From Gnetum montanum (Eukaryota > Streptophyta > Gnetopsida > Gnetales > Gnetaceae): DNA of 64,000 bases. Each line of letters starts with the position of its first letter. Positions within the stretch are counted from its first letter, which is position 1. The position numbers and the translations under genes are program-made. The notes beneath the pieces were generated by a model. That model did no database searches and had not been told where the DNA came from. It worked only from the letters and a program-made list of their open reading frames with translations. The DNA lies in assembly GCA_015680685.1 (NCBI GenBank), contig MNCI01002956.1, positions 223,844-287,843 of the forward strand, written 5' to 3'. Of this stretch, positions 1 to 12,648 are shown in pieces.

Positions 1-2690
1 TTGTGTGCTACGTAGAACATAGGAGATCATTCATATCGTTAGAATGCTAGAACGAACCCTTAGGATTAATCAAGAAAAGATAAGACAATGTTAAATAGCA
101 CACCGAACAAGACAAAAATGTCTTCTTCTTTGTACAAAAGCACTTCACCGCCTAGGACTAACACAAGAGACAGTCAATGGCATACACACGTAACCAAGAT
201 CTGCCAATTCCTCAACAGTTTTGTGTTGTATATATTCATCATGATGAGTATGTACCTGACTTTACCTTTATTCTCCATCAAGATGAACAACTACGATGGA
301 GAGACTTGGAGGGTAACATAATGTTGCCTCCAAGTTGATCAGTCCCCAACATGCTTCTTTGTGCTCTCACAAGAATAGGCATGTCACAGTTATCCACAGA
401 ATATGTTGCATGCGATGATGAGACAATGGACTATCATCCCACAGAATCACAACATCAAAGGGACTTGCAACACGAGAGATATCATACATCCTCAAAGGGT
501 AAACGGCCCCATAACACTTCGCATGTCTTGACCAAAATTGAGGGTGGTGAACCGGTTTCAACAAGTTCCCCACCCAATGATGGTTGCCCTCCTAACAATG
601 GTCAGGAGGTGGTGTATCAAAACCTCCACTCCATGGTTCACAACCCTGGTTCTGATCCCCATGAACATGAAGTGTTCAACGAGGGAACACAAACACATGA
701 TAAGGATGGACGTTCTGATTGTAATCACGATTGGGGCTAAGACCATCGAAGAGAAGGTACAAAACATCATCATGGTGATGGTTCTCCTTCTTCTTCACAT
801 TCATCATCATCTCCACCCTCTTGTTCAGTGTTAGGACGCAGTCATAAGAAACCTAATTGTGAGGATAAGGGGAAATAGAGTGAAAAACACTGACAAGACA
901 GTCGAGAACGAGGATGAGGGAACTCTAGGGATTTGCAACATAGAAGAAGGGAGAGTAGGGAGCCGCATAGACATCATAGACGCTATGAAAAGATGACCAT
1001 GAAGAACCCCTACTCGCAACCAGAAGCACGTTGGATATAATGAAGGCCATAAGAGTTCCCACAAGGCACCAAAACAATAGTAGGATCAAGAGGTTAGACA
1101 TAAATAACATTCCATGGTTTGAGGGGGGATACAACGTTGATCCTGAAAATCACCTACAAGCATTCCATGATGCATATGCCTTGCAAAACATAGAAAATGA
1201 ATGGTAGAAACTAAAGTTGTTCCCAAGGACACTAGTGAAAGAAGTGAAAAGATGGTACCGGTTCTTAGAACTAGAATCCATTCGGAGGTGGAGAACAATG
1301 CTAGAACTATTTAATGATAAGTACCAAACGTACTCCTGAGTGTCTAACATGAAAAATCAAATCCAAGGATGGAAGTAGGGAAATCATGAGCCCTTGAATG
1401 CTGCCATGGGCCACTATTATGCACTATTACATCATTGCCTGAGCCATGCTTACTCATAGTGAGATCAACTACACCATCTCATAGATGGACTTAGGCATGA
1501 AACAAGGAGAACCCTTAGAACGTATGCCCAAGGGAGATTATCAGAGCTTAGGTTTCATTAGGTTCATAGATTGCTAGAGCAAGTAGCCAAGGAAGAAGGG
1601 GAGCTACATAAGAGAAAAAATGCAGAAGAGTACAACATAGATCCTTCCCTCCAAAAAAGAGGAGTGAGATTCTGTGAGGAGGAGGAAGAGTCACCACTCA
1701 AAGGGATGGTGAATAGGAAAACCTCGCCACTCCAAAAGTTAACAACTAAAGTATCAACAAAGGTAGACCAGATGTGGGACTCCCTAGATAGTAGGTTCAA
1801 AACTGTTCTTAAAATCGTAGAGGAGTCTAAGGAGTAAGGTAGTGACTATGACAAAAAGAAAAAGAGAGAAGTGGACCATGCATGTAATAAAGGTAAGGGT
1901 AAAATGGCCATCACCGAAGAGGTTGTGGATTCTGATACAGATAATGACGATGGATGTGAGATATGCCAATACGACCATCCTAAGGGATGTTGCCCAGTAA
2001 TCTCACATTTACAAGAGTATGGGGTGTATGCATTCAATCCATGACTTAATAAACGAAAAGCACCCCAACGGTTACCTTATCCCCAAGGTAACCCAAGGTA
2101 GTTCTACCAACCTTCAATGTATTATCCAAGTGGAACTCCACCACAACCTATTGAGAAACACCAATAGTGGCAATATCCACAGTCATGGGGGGTGCCACCA
2201 CCAAGGCAACAATACCCCTACCAACAAACAGATCTATATGGCTACTATGTGCAACAGCCAATCTCTCCACTTGACTCTGTTGGTTACGTGACACTACAAC
2301 ATCACTACCAAGCTCATGAGTATTATAGGACTCCTTCTCCTAGGGGAGATAACCCATAGACATACCATCCTCCAAATCCATCGACAACTCTCACACCGAT
2401 AGCTACATTACCACCTGCTCCAGCAATGCAAGGGTAACTCCCCACTCAACCATAGTAACGCAATGCTATGAGGGCTGTGAATATTCAACCCGCTATTGGT
2501 TCTGACAAACATATGAAGAGAAGACCTTTCTTCAAAACCAACAATCCAACCAAGCCCTCAAAACCACAAGCAGTTGATCCTATGAACGCTTCTCCATCAA
2601 ATAAGGATTCAGAGCTCCCTTCAAACCAAAAATCAAGCTCAACACGTATGATTATGTTAACACATGCTGTTACTGACTAGATTAAGGAGG
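1..2690 (+). pseudogene. Element A: decayed Ty3/gypsy gag
   Basis: Gag remnant, which in a live element would make the capsid protein. It is recognised by residue-level similarity to the minus-strand copy at 14,720-12,649: both share stretches such as LELFNDKYQTYS, LRHETRRTL/IRHETRRTL and VHRLLEQVAKEEGEL. The best-kept piece is 1,571-1,837, with charged, coiled-coil-like sequence. A zinc-knuckle-like CEICQYDHPKGCC lies near 1,955-1,993 (C-x2-C-x3-H-x4-C, one residue shorter than the usual spacing). A Pro/Gln/Tyr-rich tail follows to about 2,690. Many stops and frame changes occur. Several stops sit where copy B has Gln or Arg (for example WK* against WKQ), as expected from C-to-T decay. It runs directly into the protease remnant. 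The left end lies outside the window, so start and LTR are unknown. Confidence 0.75.
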
Positions 2691-3187
2691 GCCACCTTCC
2701 TAGGAAATTCTATGACCTTGGAAGCCCTCTAATCTATCTCCAAGTCACTGGGAATGAACCATGTAAAGCTCTTCTGGACTCAGGTTCCGGAGTCAACTTA
2801 ATATCATAAGAGATGTATAAAGTCTATAACTTGCCTCCATTAAAGAAGAGTAATATTTTCCTAGAGCTGGTTGACCAATCCATCACTGTCCCCTTGGGAC
2901 TAGTGGAGGACATCGTTACGACTGTGTGTGGGTGGTCATACCTAGCTAATTTCCTAGTGATACAAGTAAACAATGATAAAGGGGACTTCCCAATAATAAT
3001 GGGAAGGGCATGGCTAAGTACCATAAATGCACACCTAGGAATCTCCAATCTTTCCTTGGAAATATCTAAGGAAAACACTTTTGGGAAGATCAAGAAGAAG
3101 AAAGTTCCATGCACCACATATAGTGATATAGGGTGTTATTGTGGACAGGAATGTTTAGCATTTCCTGCATGCAACCAGTGTGCATAA
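2680..3187 (+). pseudogene. Element A: retroviral-type aspartic protease remnant
   Basis: Retropepsin-like domain that would cut the Gag-Pol polyprotein. The frame before 2,813 reads ALLDSGSGVNLIS, a D-S-G active-site loop. A stop follows where copy B has Gln (ISQEMY). The open frame from 2,813 continues with the domain body and an IIMGRAWLST block near 2,993-3,022, matching the ILGRxxL flap-side motif of plant gypsy proteases. The same block is present in copy B at 12,389-11,808. Downstream, to about 3,440, degraded homology to the tail of B's protease frame continues. There is no reverse transcriptase after it, and none in B, so this looks like a gag-protease-only family that would depend on other elements. 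Confidence 0.72.
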
Positions 3188-3658
3188 GAAATTAACATAC
3201 AAAAGTGCCTATATGTAGCAACCACACAACAAGAAGACACCCATTGGTTGATAGCTGATCAAGAGAGAAACTCACCAACATGCATGGAACTAATTGAGGG
3301 AATAACTCACGCTCACATCAAGAGCATAGATGCACTAGAGTAGGAGCATCACCAACATCCAAAAATTAACCTGAAAACATCAATTGGGAGAAGTTGGAAA
3401 CCCCTAAAAAATTCAAACAAGTGCTCTGATAAGAGATGACTAGTCAATGTGCAACAAACCAACCCTTACCATGGACTTACAATGGCCAATGCACATAATA
3501 CCTCAGAGAAGGGATGACCCCACTCATTATTTCAGATCTCCCACTTCCAACTTAGTCATGGGGGAGATGGCCACCTCTGCTAATCATTTGAGGCCTTTAG
3601 TTCCTTTTGAAGTTTTTTTTTACACATTTTTATTTTACAAATTTCTTTAACTTTTTTC
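3188..3658 (+). other. Element A 3' untranslated region up to assembly gap
   Basis: Decayed continuation of the protease reading frame, then noncoding DNA. The last ~60 bases (TTTTTACAC / TTTTATTTTACAAATTTC) match the reverse complement of B at about 11,690-11,780, a short TTTTGTTTTACA-type minisatellite. I see no gene. Confidence 0.5.
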
Positions 3659-4417
3659 NNNNNNNNNNNNNNNNNNNNNNNNNNNNNNNNNNNNNNNNNN
3701 NNNNNNNNNNNNNNNNNNNNNNNNNNNNNNNNNNNNNNNNNNNNNNNNNNNNNNNNNNNNNNNNNNNNNNNNNNNNNNNNNNNNNNNNNNNNNNNNNNNN
3801 NNNNNNNNNNNNNNNNNNNNNNNNNNNNNNNNNNNNNNNNNNNNNNNNNNNNNNNNNNNNNNNNNNNNNNNNNNNNNNNNNNNNNNNNNNNNNNNNNNNN
3901 NNNNNNNNNNNNNNNNNNNNNNNNNNNNNNNNNNNNNNNNNNNNNNNNNNNNNNNNNNNNNNNNNNNNNNNNNNNNNNNNNNNNNNNNNNNNNNNNNNNN
4001 NNNNNNNNNNNNNNNNNNNNNNNNNNNNNNNNNNNNNNNNNNNNNNNNNNNNNNNNNNNNNNNNNNNNNNNNNNNNNNNNNNNNNNNNNNNNNNNNNNNN
4101 NNNNNNNNNNNNNNNNNNNNNNNNNNNNNNNNNNNNNNNNNNNNNNNNNNNNNNNNNNNNNNNNNNNNNNNNNNNNNNNNNNNNNNNNNNNNNNNNNNNN
4201 NNNNNNNNNNNNNNNNNNNNNNNNNNNNNNNNNNNNNNNNNNNNNNNNNNNNNNNNNNNNNNNNNNNNNNNNNNNNNNNNNNNNNNNNNNNNNNNNNNNN
4301 NNNNNNNNNNNNNNNNNNNNNNNNNNNNNNNNNNNNNNNNNNNNNNNNNNNNNNNNNNNNNNNNNNNNNNNNNNNNNNNNNNNNNNNNNNNNNNNNNNNN
4401 NNNNNNNNNNNNNNNNN
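3659..4417. other. Assembly gap (759 N)
   Basis: Run of N. The flanks match B at about 11,690 and 10,640 (inverted), so about 1.05 kb of B corresponds to the gap. Long open frames crossing it are artefacts. Confidence 0.99.
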
Positions 4418-5245
4418 GCATGAGCCTGCTTTGGGGAGGACCCACTAGCATCCCTACTTGGTGCATTGGTTAACTTCTTTCCCTTAAACATTTCCGTAAT
4501 CAACATTTATTTTGTTTGTTTCCACCTCTAACATCCATTTTATTGGCATTACCGTTGTTTCTTTTTCTCCATCTTCCTTATCCCTTATATTTTTCCATTC
4601 TATTGCTATCGGAGGTTCACTCTTAGTCATGGGGGTCCTGGTCCAATTTTTTCAATTTTCTCCTAACCTCTACACCTTGGGTAGTCACTAGTGTTATATC
4701 TCTAGAATCCATATTAGCCATATCACAACTTAGCCAATGGACCGCACACCGAAGCAAGGTATCAATTGCAATGTGATTTAGTTATCCTAGTCAGTACAGC
4801 TTAGCCAATGGACTGCACACTTAGTACAACTGCTTCGAACATGTGTATAGTGCTTGGTAACCTAGTAACAATTAGCATTTGGTAATCCCAGTAACATTGC
4901 AGTGGTTCAGGATGTGTGTGGCAAGTGGGAAAGGATACTGGCGTTAGGAAAAATTAGAATGTAGTTAGTGAATAGTTAATGAAATTTAGTCACTTAGTTC
5001 TCTTCACCTTCCCCTATTAGCATAAGACATTAAAAAGATAAAAGATATAGAAATCATATACCTCAAGCTTACTTAACCATACAACCGTGACAATACAAGT
5101 AAGTTTGGGAAGACAACGATTGATTAACCTTAAGTGTTTCATTAAGGTGCGTAAGCACTTAGTCCTTGGAGTTCGACCGGATCGTGAGTGAAATGCTTGT
5201 ATTCGTATGGTTGAGTGTAGGGGTACCTCGCCACTCATCAGTTAG
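4418..5245 (+). repeat. Element A 3' tail and LTR remnant, inverted copy of B
   Basis: 4,418-4,760 is the reverse complement of 10,640-10,240, including the GCTTTGGGGAGGACCCA block and a TAGTCATGGGGGT tract. 4,780-5,245 is the reverse complement of about 9,250-8,833, ending with the segment TATGGTTGAGTGTAGGGGTA and CCACTCATCA. Compared with B, about 0.95 kb (9,280-10,230, the part with the TATA box) is missing between the two blocks. A therefore has a deleted LTR without its own promoter. Confidence 0.65.
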
Positions 5246-5339
5246 TTAGTTACTAAATTAATTAGATTAATTACACATTAAATTTATTTGTTTTCATCAC
5301 TTAGGTAATTAAACCATAAAAGACGAAATGATAAAAATC

Positions 5340-5537
5340 AGATGCCCCAATCACACTTAATCATATACTTGCACTTCATGGGCGGAATTGAGAAGATAAT
5401 GATTGCAATGGTTAGATACACCTCCTAGAAACCAGTGTACTTAGAGAGCTAAAGTCTATAGAATTTGACTAGATCGTTGAGTGAACACTAGTGATTCGTA
5501 TGGTTGGACGTAGGGTATACGCACTAGTCATCAGTAT
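5340..5537 (+). repeat. Second copy of the LTR-end segment
   Basis: A diverged repeat of 5,140-5,245: ATTCGTATGGTTG, a tandem-like GTAGGGTATACG, and ACTCATCA-like ATCAGT recur in the same order. It abuts the RNase H fragment of element C at about 5,537, so this is a rearrangement junction. Confidence 0.5.
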
Positions 5538-6090
5538 GCATTGGACAAAAGAAATAAAGAATGTTTTTCTTACTATAAAGGAATCCATTATAGATGCCCC
5601 TATCTTAGCTTCTCCATGGTATGAAAATGACTTCCTTTTATATGTTTTCTCTAACAATGTGTTTACCACTATTATTTTAACCCAAGATACCATTGATCAT
5701 GGTGAAAGATAGCTTTCATGTTTGTAGCTTTGAAAGATGTGGAATTAAAATATTCACCTATAGAAAAAATAATTGTATGCTATCATTAAAGCTCTAAAGA
5801 AATACTATTCACTAAATACCAAATTTTTCATTATTTTCCATGATTCCACTACTATTGTGTTAGCTAAATTACAAGATCCTAATGAAAAACACACTAAATG
5901 GATCATGAAATTGCAAGAGTATGTTATTCAGTTGAAAGTAGCAAAATTAGTTATAGAAATTTCTCTTTGCCAAGCTAATTGCCAAGGCTTCAACTTTAGA
6001 AAAAAATGATGCACCAAAAGATCAAGAGTCTATACTACTTCACATACTATCTATTAATGAACAAGATGATATCTCGTTTGCTCTTAATTG
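5537..6090 (+). pseudogene. Element C: gypsy RNase H fragment
   Basis: Remnant of the RNase H region that follows gypsy reverse transcriptase. The open frame 5,491-5,712 contains KESIIDAPILASPW and DFLLYVFSNN, the RT-to-RNase H connection typical of plant gypsy pol. A second frame, 5,773-6,009, carries YAIIKALKKYY and a degraded substrate-strand region (IIFHDSTTIVL). The part upstream (RT palm) is absent: homology starts abruptly at about 5,537, right after the A-type LTR fragment. This is a truncated copy without coding capacity. Confidence 0.7.
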
Positions 6091-6179
6091 ATTACCATAT
6101 CTATGGTATGGAGATATTAATTTTTGTTAAACTTTTTATTATTGTCCTTTAGATTTAACTATATATAAAAGAAAGCTAT

Positions 6180-7330
6180 TATTATCTAAATGTTAAGCTA
6201 ATATATCTTAAATGTTTAGACTAAAATCAAGCAAAAGATGTTTTAAGATAACTACATGAGGAGGAACATATAGGATATCACTCATTAGTGCATAAAATTA
6301 TGAGAGTAGGTTACTATTGGCCCATTATGATTAATGATTCTTACAAATTAATTAAAATTTGTGCACAATGTTAAATGTTTAAAGGTAGAGATTTAAAAAG
6401 TTCACTTCTTTTATAACCTATAATAGATATTAGACCCTATGTACAATGGACGTTAGATTTTATGGGAGTAATTAATCCTTCATCAATAGCTTAACATAAC
6501 TTTATCTTAATAGCTATTGATTATTGCACTCATTAGTTAGAAACTAAAGCTACTAAAATTGCAATGTCTCGTGAAGTTATTAAATTTTTAGAAATGATAT
6601 AATTTTTAGATATTAATATCCTTATGCTTTAGTAGTCAATAAAGGACCCATGTTTATATCCATAGAATTTACCAGTTGGACTAGGGAACATAACATTATT
6701 ATCAAAATTGTCACTAGCTATTATCCTTAAGGTAATGGTTTAGTAGAGTTATCCAATAAAATTATATTAGTTGGAATTAAGAAGATGAAAACTCAAAATC
6801 CTTATACATGGCATGAATAGTTGAAATTAGTATGGGCAAATTGAATTCATTATCAAGAATCAATTAAAACTACATCATATGATCTCATGTATGGGCAAGA
6901 ACCAATTTCACCAATAAATTTTCAAATTTCAACATATTAATTTATATTAGATTATTTGTTAACTAATGAACATTTAATTTCATGCCAATATGAAATTTAG
7001 AATTTAGAACTTAAAATGGTTAAAGTAATAGACAACTTATTTAAACAAAAAAAAAAATATTAAAGATGGTCTGATAAGAAATAAGCAACCAAATTTTTTA
7101 AGGAAGGTGATCTAGTCCGTAAGAGAGTTAGAGCATTCAGTCAAACAAGTGTGAAAAATAAGTTTTCTCCTATGTGGTCAGGCCAATATCAAGTTACACA
7201 TGTCATTCATCCTAATGTTTACAAATTTTTGGATTTATAAAGAACAAACTATATGAAAATTTTAATGCATTTCATTTAAATCATTTCTACTCCAATGTTC
7301 CTTATGAACATTTAGTAGCTTCTTAGTTAC
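6180..7330 (+). pseudogene. Element C: gypsy integrase remnant
   Basis: Integrase joins element cDNA to the host chromosome. The zinc-binding part is visible in pieces (HEEEHIGYHS, then VGYYWPIM and ICAQC, an H-H-C-C layout). The core has the first catalytic Asp in WTLDFMGVINP near 6,450. The second, usually in a TDNG motif, reads VVNKGPMF near 6,630, so Asp is lost. The Glu region reads NGLVELSNK near 6,745. The C-terminal GPY/F-like module (FSPMWSGQYQV) is at about 7,165-7,200. Stops and frameshifts are frequent; it is inactive. Confidence 0.72.
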
Positions 7331-8528
7331 ATGATTTCTTCTCATTTTTCATGCATTTCATTAACATTTGTGCTTATAATCATTCTGGTTGTCTTTAGAT
7401 ATATCTTGATATGACTTTAATGATCATTATGATTATTTGAGTAACTAGGATTTGGATTGTCATAAGGTATAATATTTTATTCATGGCATATCATATTATG
7501 TAATCTTCTTTATATTATATATAAATAATGTTATGATTCTTATAAATATATTTCAAAAGATAACAATTTTATTAGTCATGTTAGATTATGGAGGATGGGA
7601 CTTATGCTAACTTATCATATTCTTACCATGGTCATGTGAATGTAAGACATGTGAAATAATGAGAGTGATTAGCCATGAGTACTAGCTAATCTTAGACAAA
7701 TCCCTTTTCCCTTTCCTAGCCCTAGTCATCAAATGTGATGATCCATGGTTGTCCCATAAGAAAGAGACTGAAGTGAGTTCCTCTTCACTTGAGAATCCTT
7801 AGCCACCCAGGAGACTTTCTATTATGCTGCCTAGTTTAGAATTAAAGAAACATGCATGAGGGTTGGATTGCATCATAGACAAGGTTGTTGAAAGGACCCT
7901 GTTTGTTGGTTCTGTAGCTAATCTACCAAACTTGTATTGGAATTCCTACCTTAAGAATAAAATGCATCATGAGCAAAGTTTCCTATTAAAAAAGAGAGAG
8001 AGAAAAGAAGATCATATTCATTGAATGATGGGGCCCGATAGTGTTCCTTATCACCCTTTCCACCCCTTTCAATTCCAGTAAAAATAGAAAAAAAAATCCA
8101 ATTCTCATACCTATAAAAAAAAGATAAGGAAAAATATAAAAGCTATGACTATCCATGATCTAAAAGAAGCATGTCCTCTTCATAAATATTGGTATTGATC
8201 TTGTTCTCAAAGGTTTTCTCTATACTAATGACTTTTATATTGAAATTGATTTAGATTGGAATCTTAATTATACACTATGATCTTCAAAGTTTATATGACA
8301 TGTATTAAATCTTTATTAAACAAGATGGTATCAAAAGTGATCCATGTCTAGGTGCTCTTTTTGATTGTATGATTATTTTTAATCATAAGTAAATGTTATA
8401 GTTCATTCTACAATTTTGAAAATTCCTTACTCATTTCATGTTTCTCTTAGTTATTATGGTCCTTTTATTCTTTTTTTCACAACATTAAATTTCTATTAGT
8501 TTTCATATCTTTACACTTGCATGAAATT
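7331..8528 (+). other. Element C 3' untranslated region
   Basis: AT-rich, no open frame of note and no recognisable gene. It lies between the integrase and a polypurine tract, as the 3' untranslated part of a gypsy element would. Confidence 0.5.
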
Positions 8529-8541
8529 CAAGTTTGGGGGC
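8529..8541 (+). promoter_or_regulatory. Polypurine tract-like site of element C
   Basis: CAAGTTTGGGGG sits about 1.2 kb after the integrase and resembles the tract seen just before the 3' LTR of plant gypsy (Athila-type) elements, where plus-strand DNA synthesis is primed. A TG start (TGAATGTTCAC, 8,542) follows directly. The LTR after it is truncated near 8,830. Confidence 0.5.
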
Positions 8542-8832
8542 TGAATGTTCACATCAACATTCCCATGCTTAACATGGAGCCATGACATTTAAGTTTCCTA
8601 GTAGGTTCTAGGCTTATGTTTTCCTTGATCTTCATATTGTTAGTGATGGATTATGTTTAAAATACCAAGCCTTTGATTATCAATTATTCATTAGTAACTT
8701 TTTTTACTAGTATTATTTCTCATCATAAAATTAATTATTGAGTTAAAAAATTATGGGTAAGCTTCATGGAGAAAGCTAATTAACTAAAATAATTTTATAT
8801 TAAATAAAAAATATAATTTAATCAGCAAGCTT
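8542..8832 (+). repeat. Probable truncated 3' LTR of element C
   Basis: AT-rich segment starting with TG directly after the polypurine tract and ending where the B LTR begins. No second copy is in the window, so the LTR call rests on position only. Confidence 0.35.
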
Positions 8833-9839
8833 GATGAGTGGCAAGGTACCCCTACACTCAACCATACGAAACGAGTGTAGCACGCACAATCCGGTCGAAC
8901 TCCACAGACTAAATGCCTACATGCCCCATGGAACACTTAGGGTTAATCATTCGTTGTCTTTCTAGAATTACTTGTAGTTGTCACGGTGTATGGTTAAGTA
9001 AGTTCAAGGTATACGATTTTTATATCTTTTTATGTTTTTCTCCTATGCTATCGAGGTGAAGGGTTGAGAAACTAACTAACTCTAACTAATGAACTAAGTC
9101 TAAATTACCTAGCGTCAGCATCCGTTCCCATTTACTGTAGACACCCTGAACCGATGCAACCATGGCTACCAAATGCTAATCATCACTGGGATCACCACGC
9201 GTAACACACATGCTCGAAGTGGTTGTATTGAGGCACTTAACTAGGAGGAAAGGGTTGAGAGAATCTAGACTAGCCTAAGTGCGATGAGCAACCAATTCCT
9301 TGACTAACCGTAGACATCTTGGTGCATGACTACCACTGGGATTACCAAGTGTAGATCCTGGAGATGCCACTTTGTTACCAAGTAGTCACACTAGATGCTC
9401 GTAATCAAGTCTTACTCATACCACATGCGATGAGCAGCTAATTCCTTGACTAACCGTACACATCCTTAGATGCTCGTAATCAAGTCATACTCATATCGCA
9501 TTCTAGGAGTTCAAGGGTGAGAGAGAGAACAATAAATAAATCCTATTCCATGCACTGTAAGGTTTATCTAGGAAGTTCGTCTTTATTTCCGTACACAACT
9601 TGTGTTCAGGTACAATGTTGCTTGAATAAAGATCTGTTCACTTTAGGACTCCTACTGCGGGCACATGAAAAATAACCTATCTCTAGAGTGATCAAACTGC
9701 TAGAGTTTCCCTACTTCTAGCCACGATGAGAAAACAAAGGAGAGTCACCTCTTATTTATAGATATGGCGGTGGACCATGATATCACAGGGGACAACGCAA
9801 TATCGTAGAACATGTGAATCATGTCTCATCATACCCCCA
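8833..9839 (-). repeat. Element B 3' LTR (minus orientation)
   Basis: About 1 kb. Read on the minus strand it starts with TGATGAGACATG just after a CATGGGGGTA purine-rich tract, has a TATA box, and ends near the TATGGTTGAGTGTAGGGG segment shared with A (inverted). Part of it is also found at 31,205-31,850. Just upstream on the minus strand, LEDEFSFSHGG at about 9,860-9,840 resembles the C-terminal end of some gypsy polyproteins. Exact ends are uncertain. Confidence 0.55.
9753..9760 (-). promoter_or_regulatory. TATA box of the B LTR
   Basis: TATAAATA on the minus strand, about 80 bases into the LTR. A matching TATAAATA occurs in the related LTR fragment at 31,735-31,742. Confidence 0.6.
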
Positions 9840-11800
9840 TGACTGAATGAAAACTCGTCCTCGAGTTCCTTACAAAATATTAGGAAGGTATGGGATTATT
9901 AAGGGGAATGGAACTAATGGGATGACATGTGAATGGATCATCATTACAAGACTTGACAAAATTGGTGTTCATGACAACAAGGGTGAACACCTTATTACAA
10001 TGACATTAGGCCTTAGTTGGCAGCTGAGAAAGAGAGAGAGAGAGAAAGAAGTGTCACTGCTGCCAATGCCAAGATTGCACCTTTCGTTGTCCATCGGTAA
10101 GCGAACCATCAATCTTGCTCCTTGCATAGCTACTTCCAACACTGCTCCATTCCAAGTGTTTGCTCTAGATCCAATCCATTGTTGTATGATCGCCATCTGC
10201 ACACACAACACAATCTTATATTAGTAAGGGTAAATGAATCATCATGTAATTAATACCTTGCTTCGGTGGAAGTGCATTGGCTAGGTTGTGGTATGGCTGA
10301 TTCAGATCTGAAGATATATTAATGATGACTGCCAAAGGTGTAGGGGTTAGGAAGAAAATCAAAAAATTTAGGGTTAGGAGAAAATTGAAAAAATAGAGCC
10401 TCGTACCCCCATGACTAATCGCGAACCTCTAGTAGCATTAGAATGGAGAAAGAGAAGGAGTAATAAAGATAGATAAAAAGGGACAACTAAAAACATTAGT
10501 GAAATGGATGTCAAGATGGAAATGAATAAAATAAAATTAATTGCAAAAATGTTAGGGAAAAGAAGTTAACTGATGCACCAAATAGGAATGTCAATGGGTC
10601 CTCCCCAAAGTAGGCTTATGCCCTTAATGCCCTGACAAACCCACATTCAAAGAGTCCATAGGCTCTGGGAATGTCATTTGGAACAAGAGTTAAAGTCTTA
10701 ACCCCAAGCATCTACCAAAAAGAAAATAATGCATCAACCAAAATAGATACACTAATGATATAATTAGCAATGAGGTGAACAATGGAGAGAAGGATGGAGA
10801 GAAGAGAATGGAATGGAATCCCAAGAACAAGGTGGTGTATAGCCCCTTGTGGATTGCATGATTAATGTGACTTGGCAAGTCTGATTCCAACTCCAACCTC
10901 AAACCAACCACATCCAATGACTTCGCATCAATGCATTTGGCTGAACCATCCTCTTGGAGTAACAAGAATGCACCTCCAAAGAGCCACCACCATTCCAATG
11001 AAACAAATGAGAGAATGGGAAGAAAGAAGGGCCTTAGTTAAAGGGAACCTTTTATTTTGGATTCCATAACTAGTGCTCATAGCCCAAGTTTATTTTGTCT
11101 AAGGGGTGTGCTTTGAATTCTCACATTTTTTCCTCTTTTCTTTTCTCTTTTTGTTTTTTTTTGTGTTTTTTGTTTTTATGTGTGAGAACCACACCATGCA
11201 AAGACTTTGTTATTTTTATTGCTCAGCTTCCCGATGATTGGGTAATGTTGAAATGGTAAGAAAACTCAAGAAGAAAACATCCAAGCACCTAAGATAATGA
11301 CCAACACAAATGCATCAAGTTCCATTGAAGTCACACCCTTTTCAATCCTTGAGTCATTCCTTAGTTTAAGAAATGCCCAATCACTAATTCGTTGAAGTTC
11401 TTATTAGAAAGGGGACTATACATTTCCAAGTTGAGAGAGATCATAGAAGCTGGTGGATGGATGGATGAAGTGATCTCATTGTCTGTCATATCAAAAGAAA
11501 CATACCTTAGTATCAACATTGTGACTTAAAGGTAAAAACCAAACATTAGCAATTAACATGAAAATAGTTCATACCATCATTCCGAACACTTATTGGGTGA
11601 AAAACTTACAAGGTGGATTACACACACACACACACACACACATACACAAAATGGAAAAGTATAACAAAAACAAGAAAAGTCAAAGAAATTTGTAAGAAAA
11701 AAATGTCTAAGACAAAAAAACATGTAAAACAAAAACGTGTAAAACAAAAACTTGTAAAACAAAAACATGTAAAACAAAAACTTAAAATAACTTAGGGCCC
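9840..11800 (-). other. Element B 3' untranslated region, no polymerase
   Basis: Between protease and 3' LTR of B there are only about 2 kb, with no RT, RNase H or integrase similarity that I can see. It contains (GA)n at about 10,030-10,048, (AC)n at 11,621-11,642 and a ~15-bp minisatellite (GTAAAACAAAAAC) at 11,712-11,785. 10,240-10,640 is the inverted partner of 4,418-4,760. Confidence 0.55.
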
Positions 11801-11807
11801 CATATGA

Positions 11808-12640
11808 TTAGCATAGGTGGGCATCTCCTCCATGATTGAGTGGAAAGGGAGAGATCCAAAATAATGAACATTTATTTGAATTTCGTAAAAGTGTCCAACT
11901 TCTCCCAATTGATGATCTTAAATTAAGGGGTGGAAGTTGGTGACGCTCATATTTCAATGTGTCTATGCCTTCATTTTTGGCATGGTTTTCCTCCTCAGTT
12001 CGTTCTATGCATAATTGGTTGCTCTTTCGAGTAGCTGTCAACCATGGGGTATCTTCTACTGGTTGTGTGGTTGCTACATATAGGCATCTTTGTTTCAAAG
12101 TTTTAAGGTCTAACCTATTGCATGGAGGCATTTCCTCCATGTCATCACCCAATGAATCACTGTATGTGATGCATGGAACTTTCCTCTTCTCAATCTTTCC
12201 ATAAATGTTTATCTTAGAGATTTCTAAGGAAAGATCATGTATCCTAAGGCATGTGTCTACTGTGCTTAGCCATGTCCTTCCCATTATAATTGGGAAGTCC
12301 CCTTTGTTGTTGTTAACTTCAATAACCAAGAAATCAGCTAGGTAAGACCAACCACACACGGTGGCAATGATGTCCTCCACCAATCCCAAGGGAATGATGA
12401 TGGACTAGTCTACCAGCTCTAGTTGAATATTTCTCTTCTTAAGTTGGGGCAAGTTCCAGCCGTGATACATCTCTTGTGAAATTAAGTTGACTCCAAAACC
12501 TGAGTCAAGAAGAGCCCTAAGTGGTTCATTCCCAAAAAACTTGAAGGTAGATTAAGGGACTCCCAGGGTTAGTTAGTTTCCTGGGAAGGTGGCCTACCTT
12601 GATCCAGTCGGTTAGAGTATGCATTAACATAACTATATGC
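11808..12640 (-). pseudogene. Element B: retroviral-type aspartic protease
   Basis: Same protein as at 2,680-3,187. Reading the minus strand, RALLDSGFGVNLIS at about 12,520-12,478 gives the D-S-G active site. One stop follows (near 12,405), then an open frame of 193 codons (12,389-11,808) with PIIMGRTWLST. It is better preserved than A: the block after the flap and the C-terminal tail, to RSWTLLRNSNKCS, is uninterrupted. It would process a Gag precursor, but no downstream polymerase exists. Confidence 0.75.
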
Positions 12641-12648
12641 ATTAAGCT

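Noticed and set aside
3580-4506. Open frames of 278-308 codons on both strands
   Set aside because: They run through the 759-N gap; the coding signal is only unknown residues.
9847-10224. 125-codon plus-strand frame
   Set aside because: Antisense to the B 3' untranslated region and LTR edge, contains a (GA)n tract, not conserved in A.
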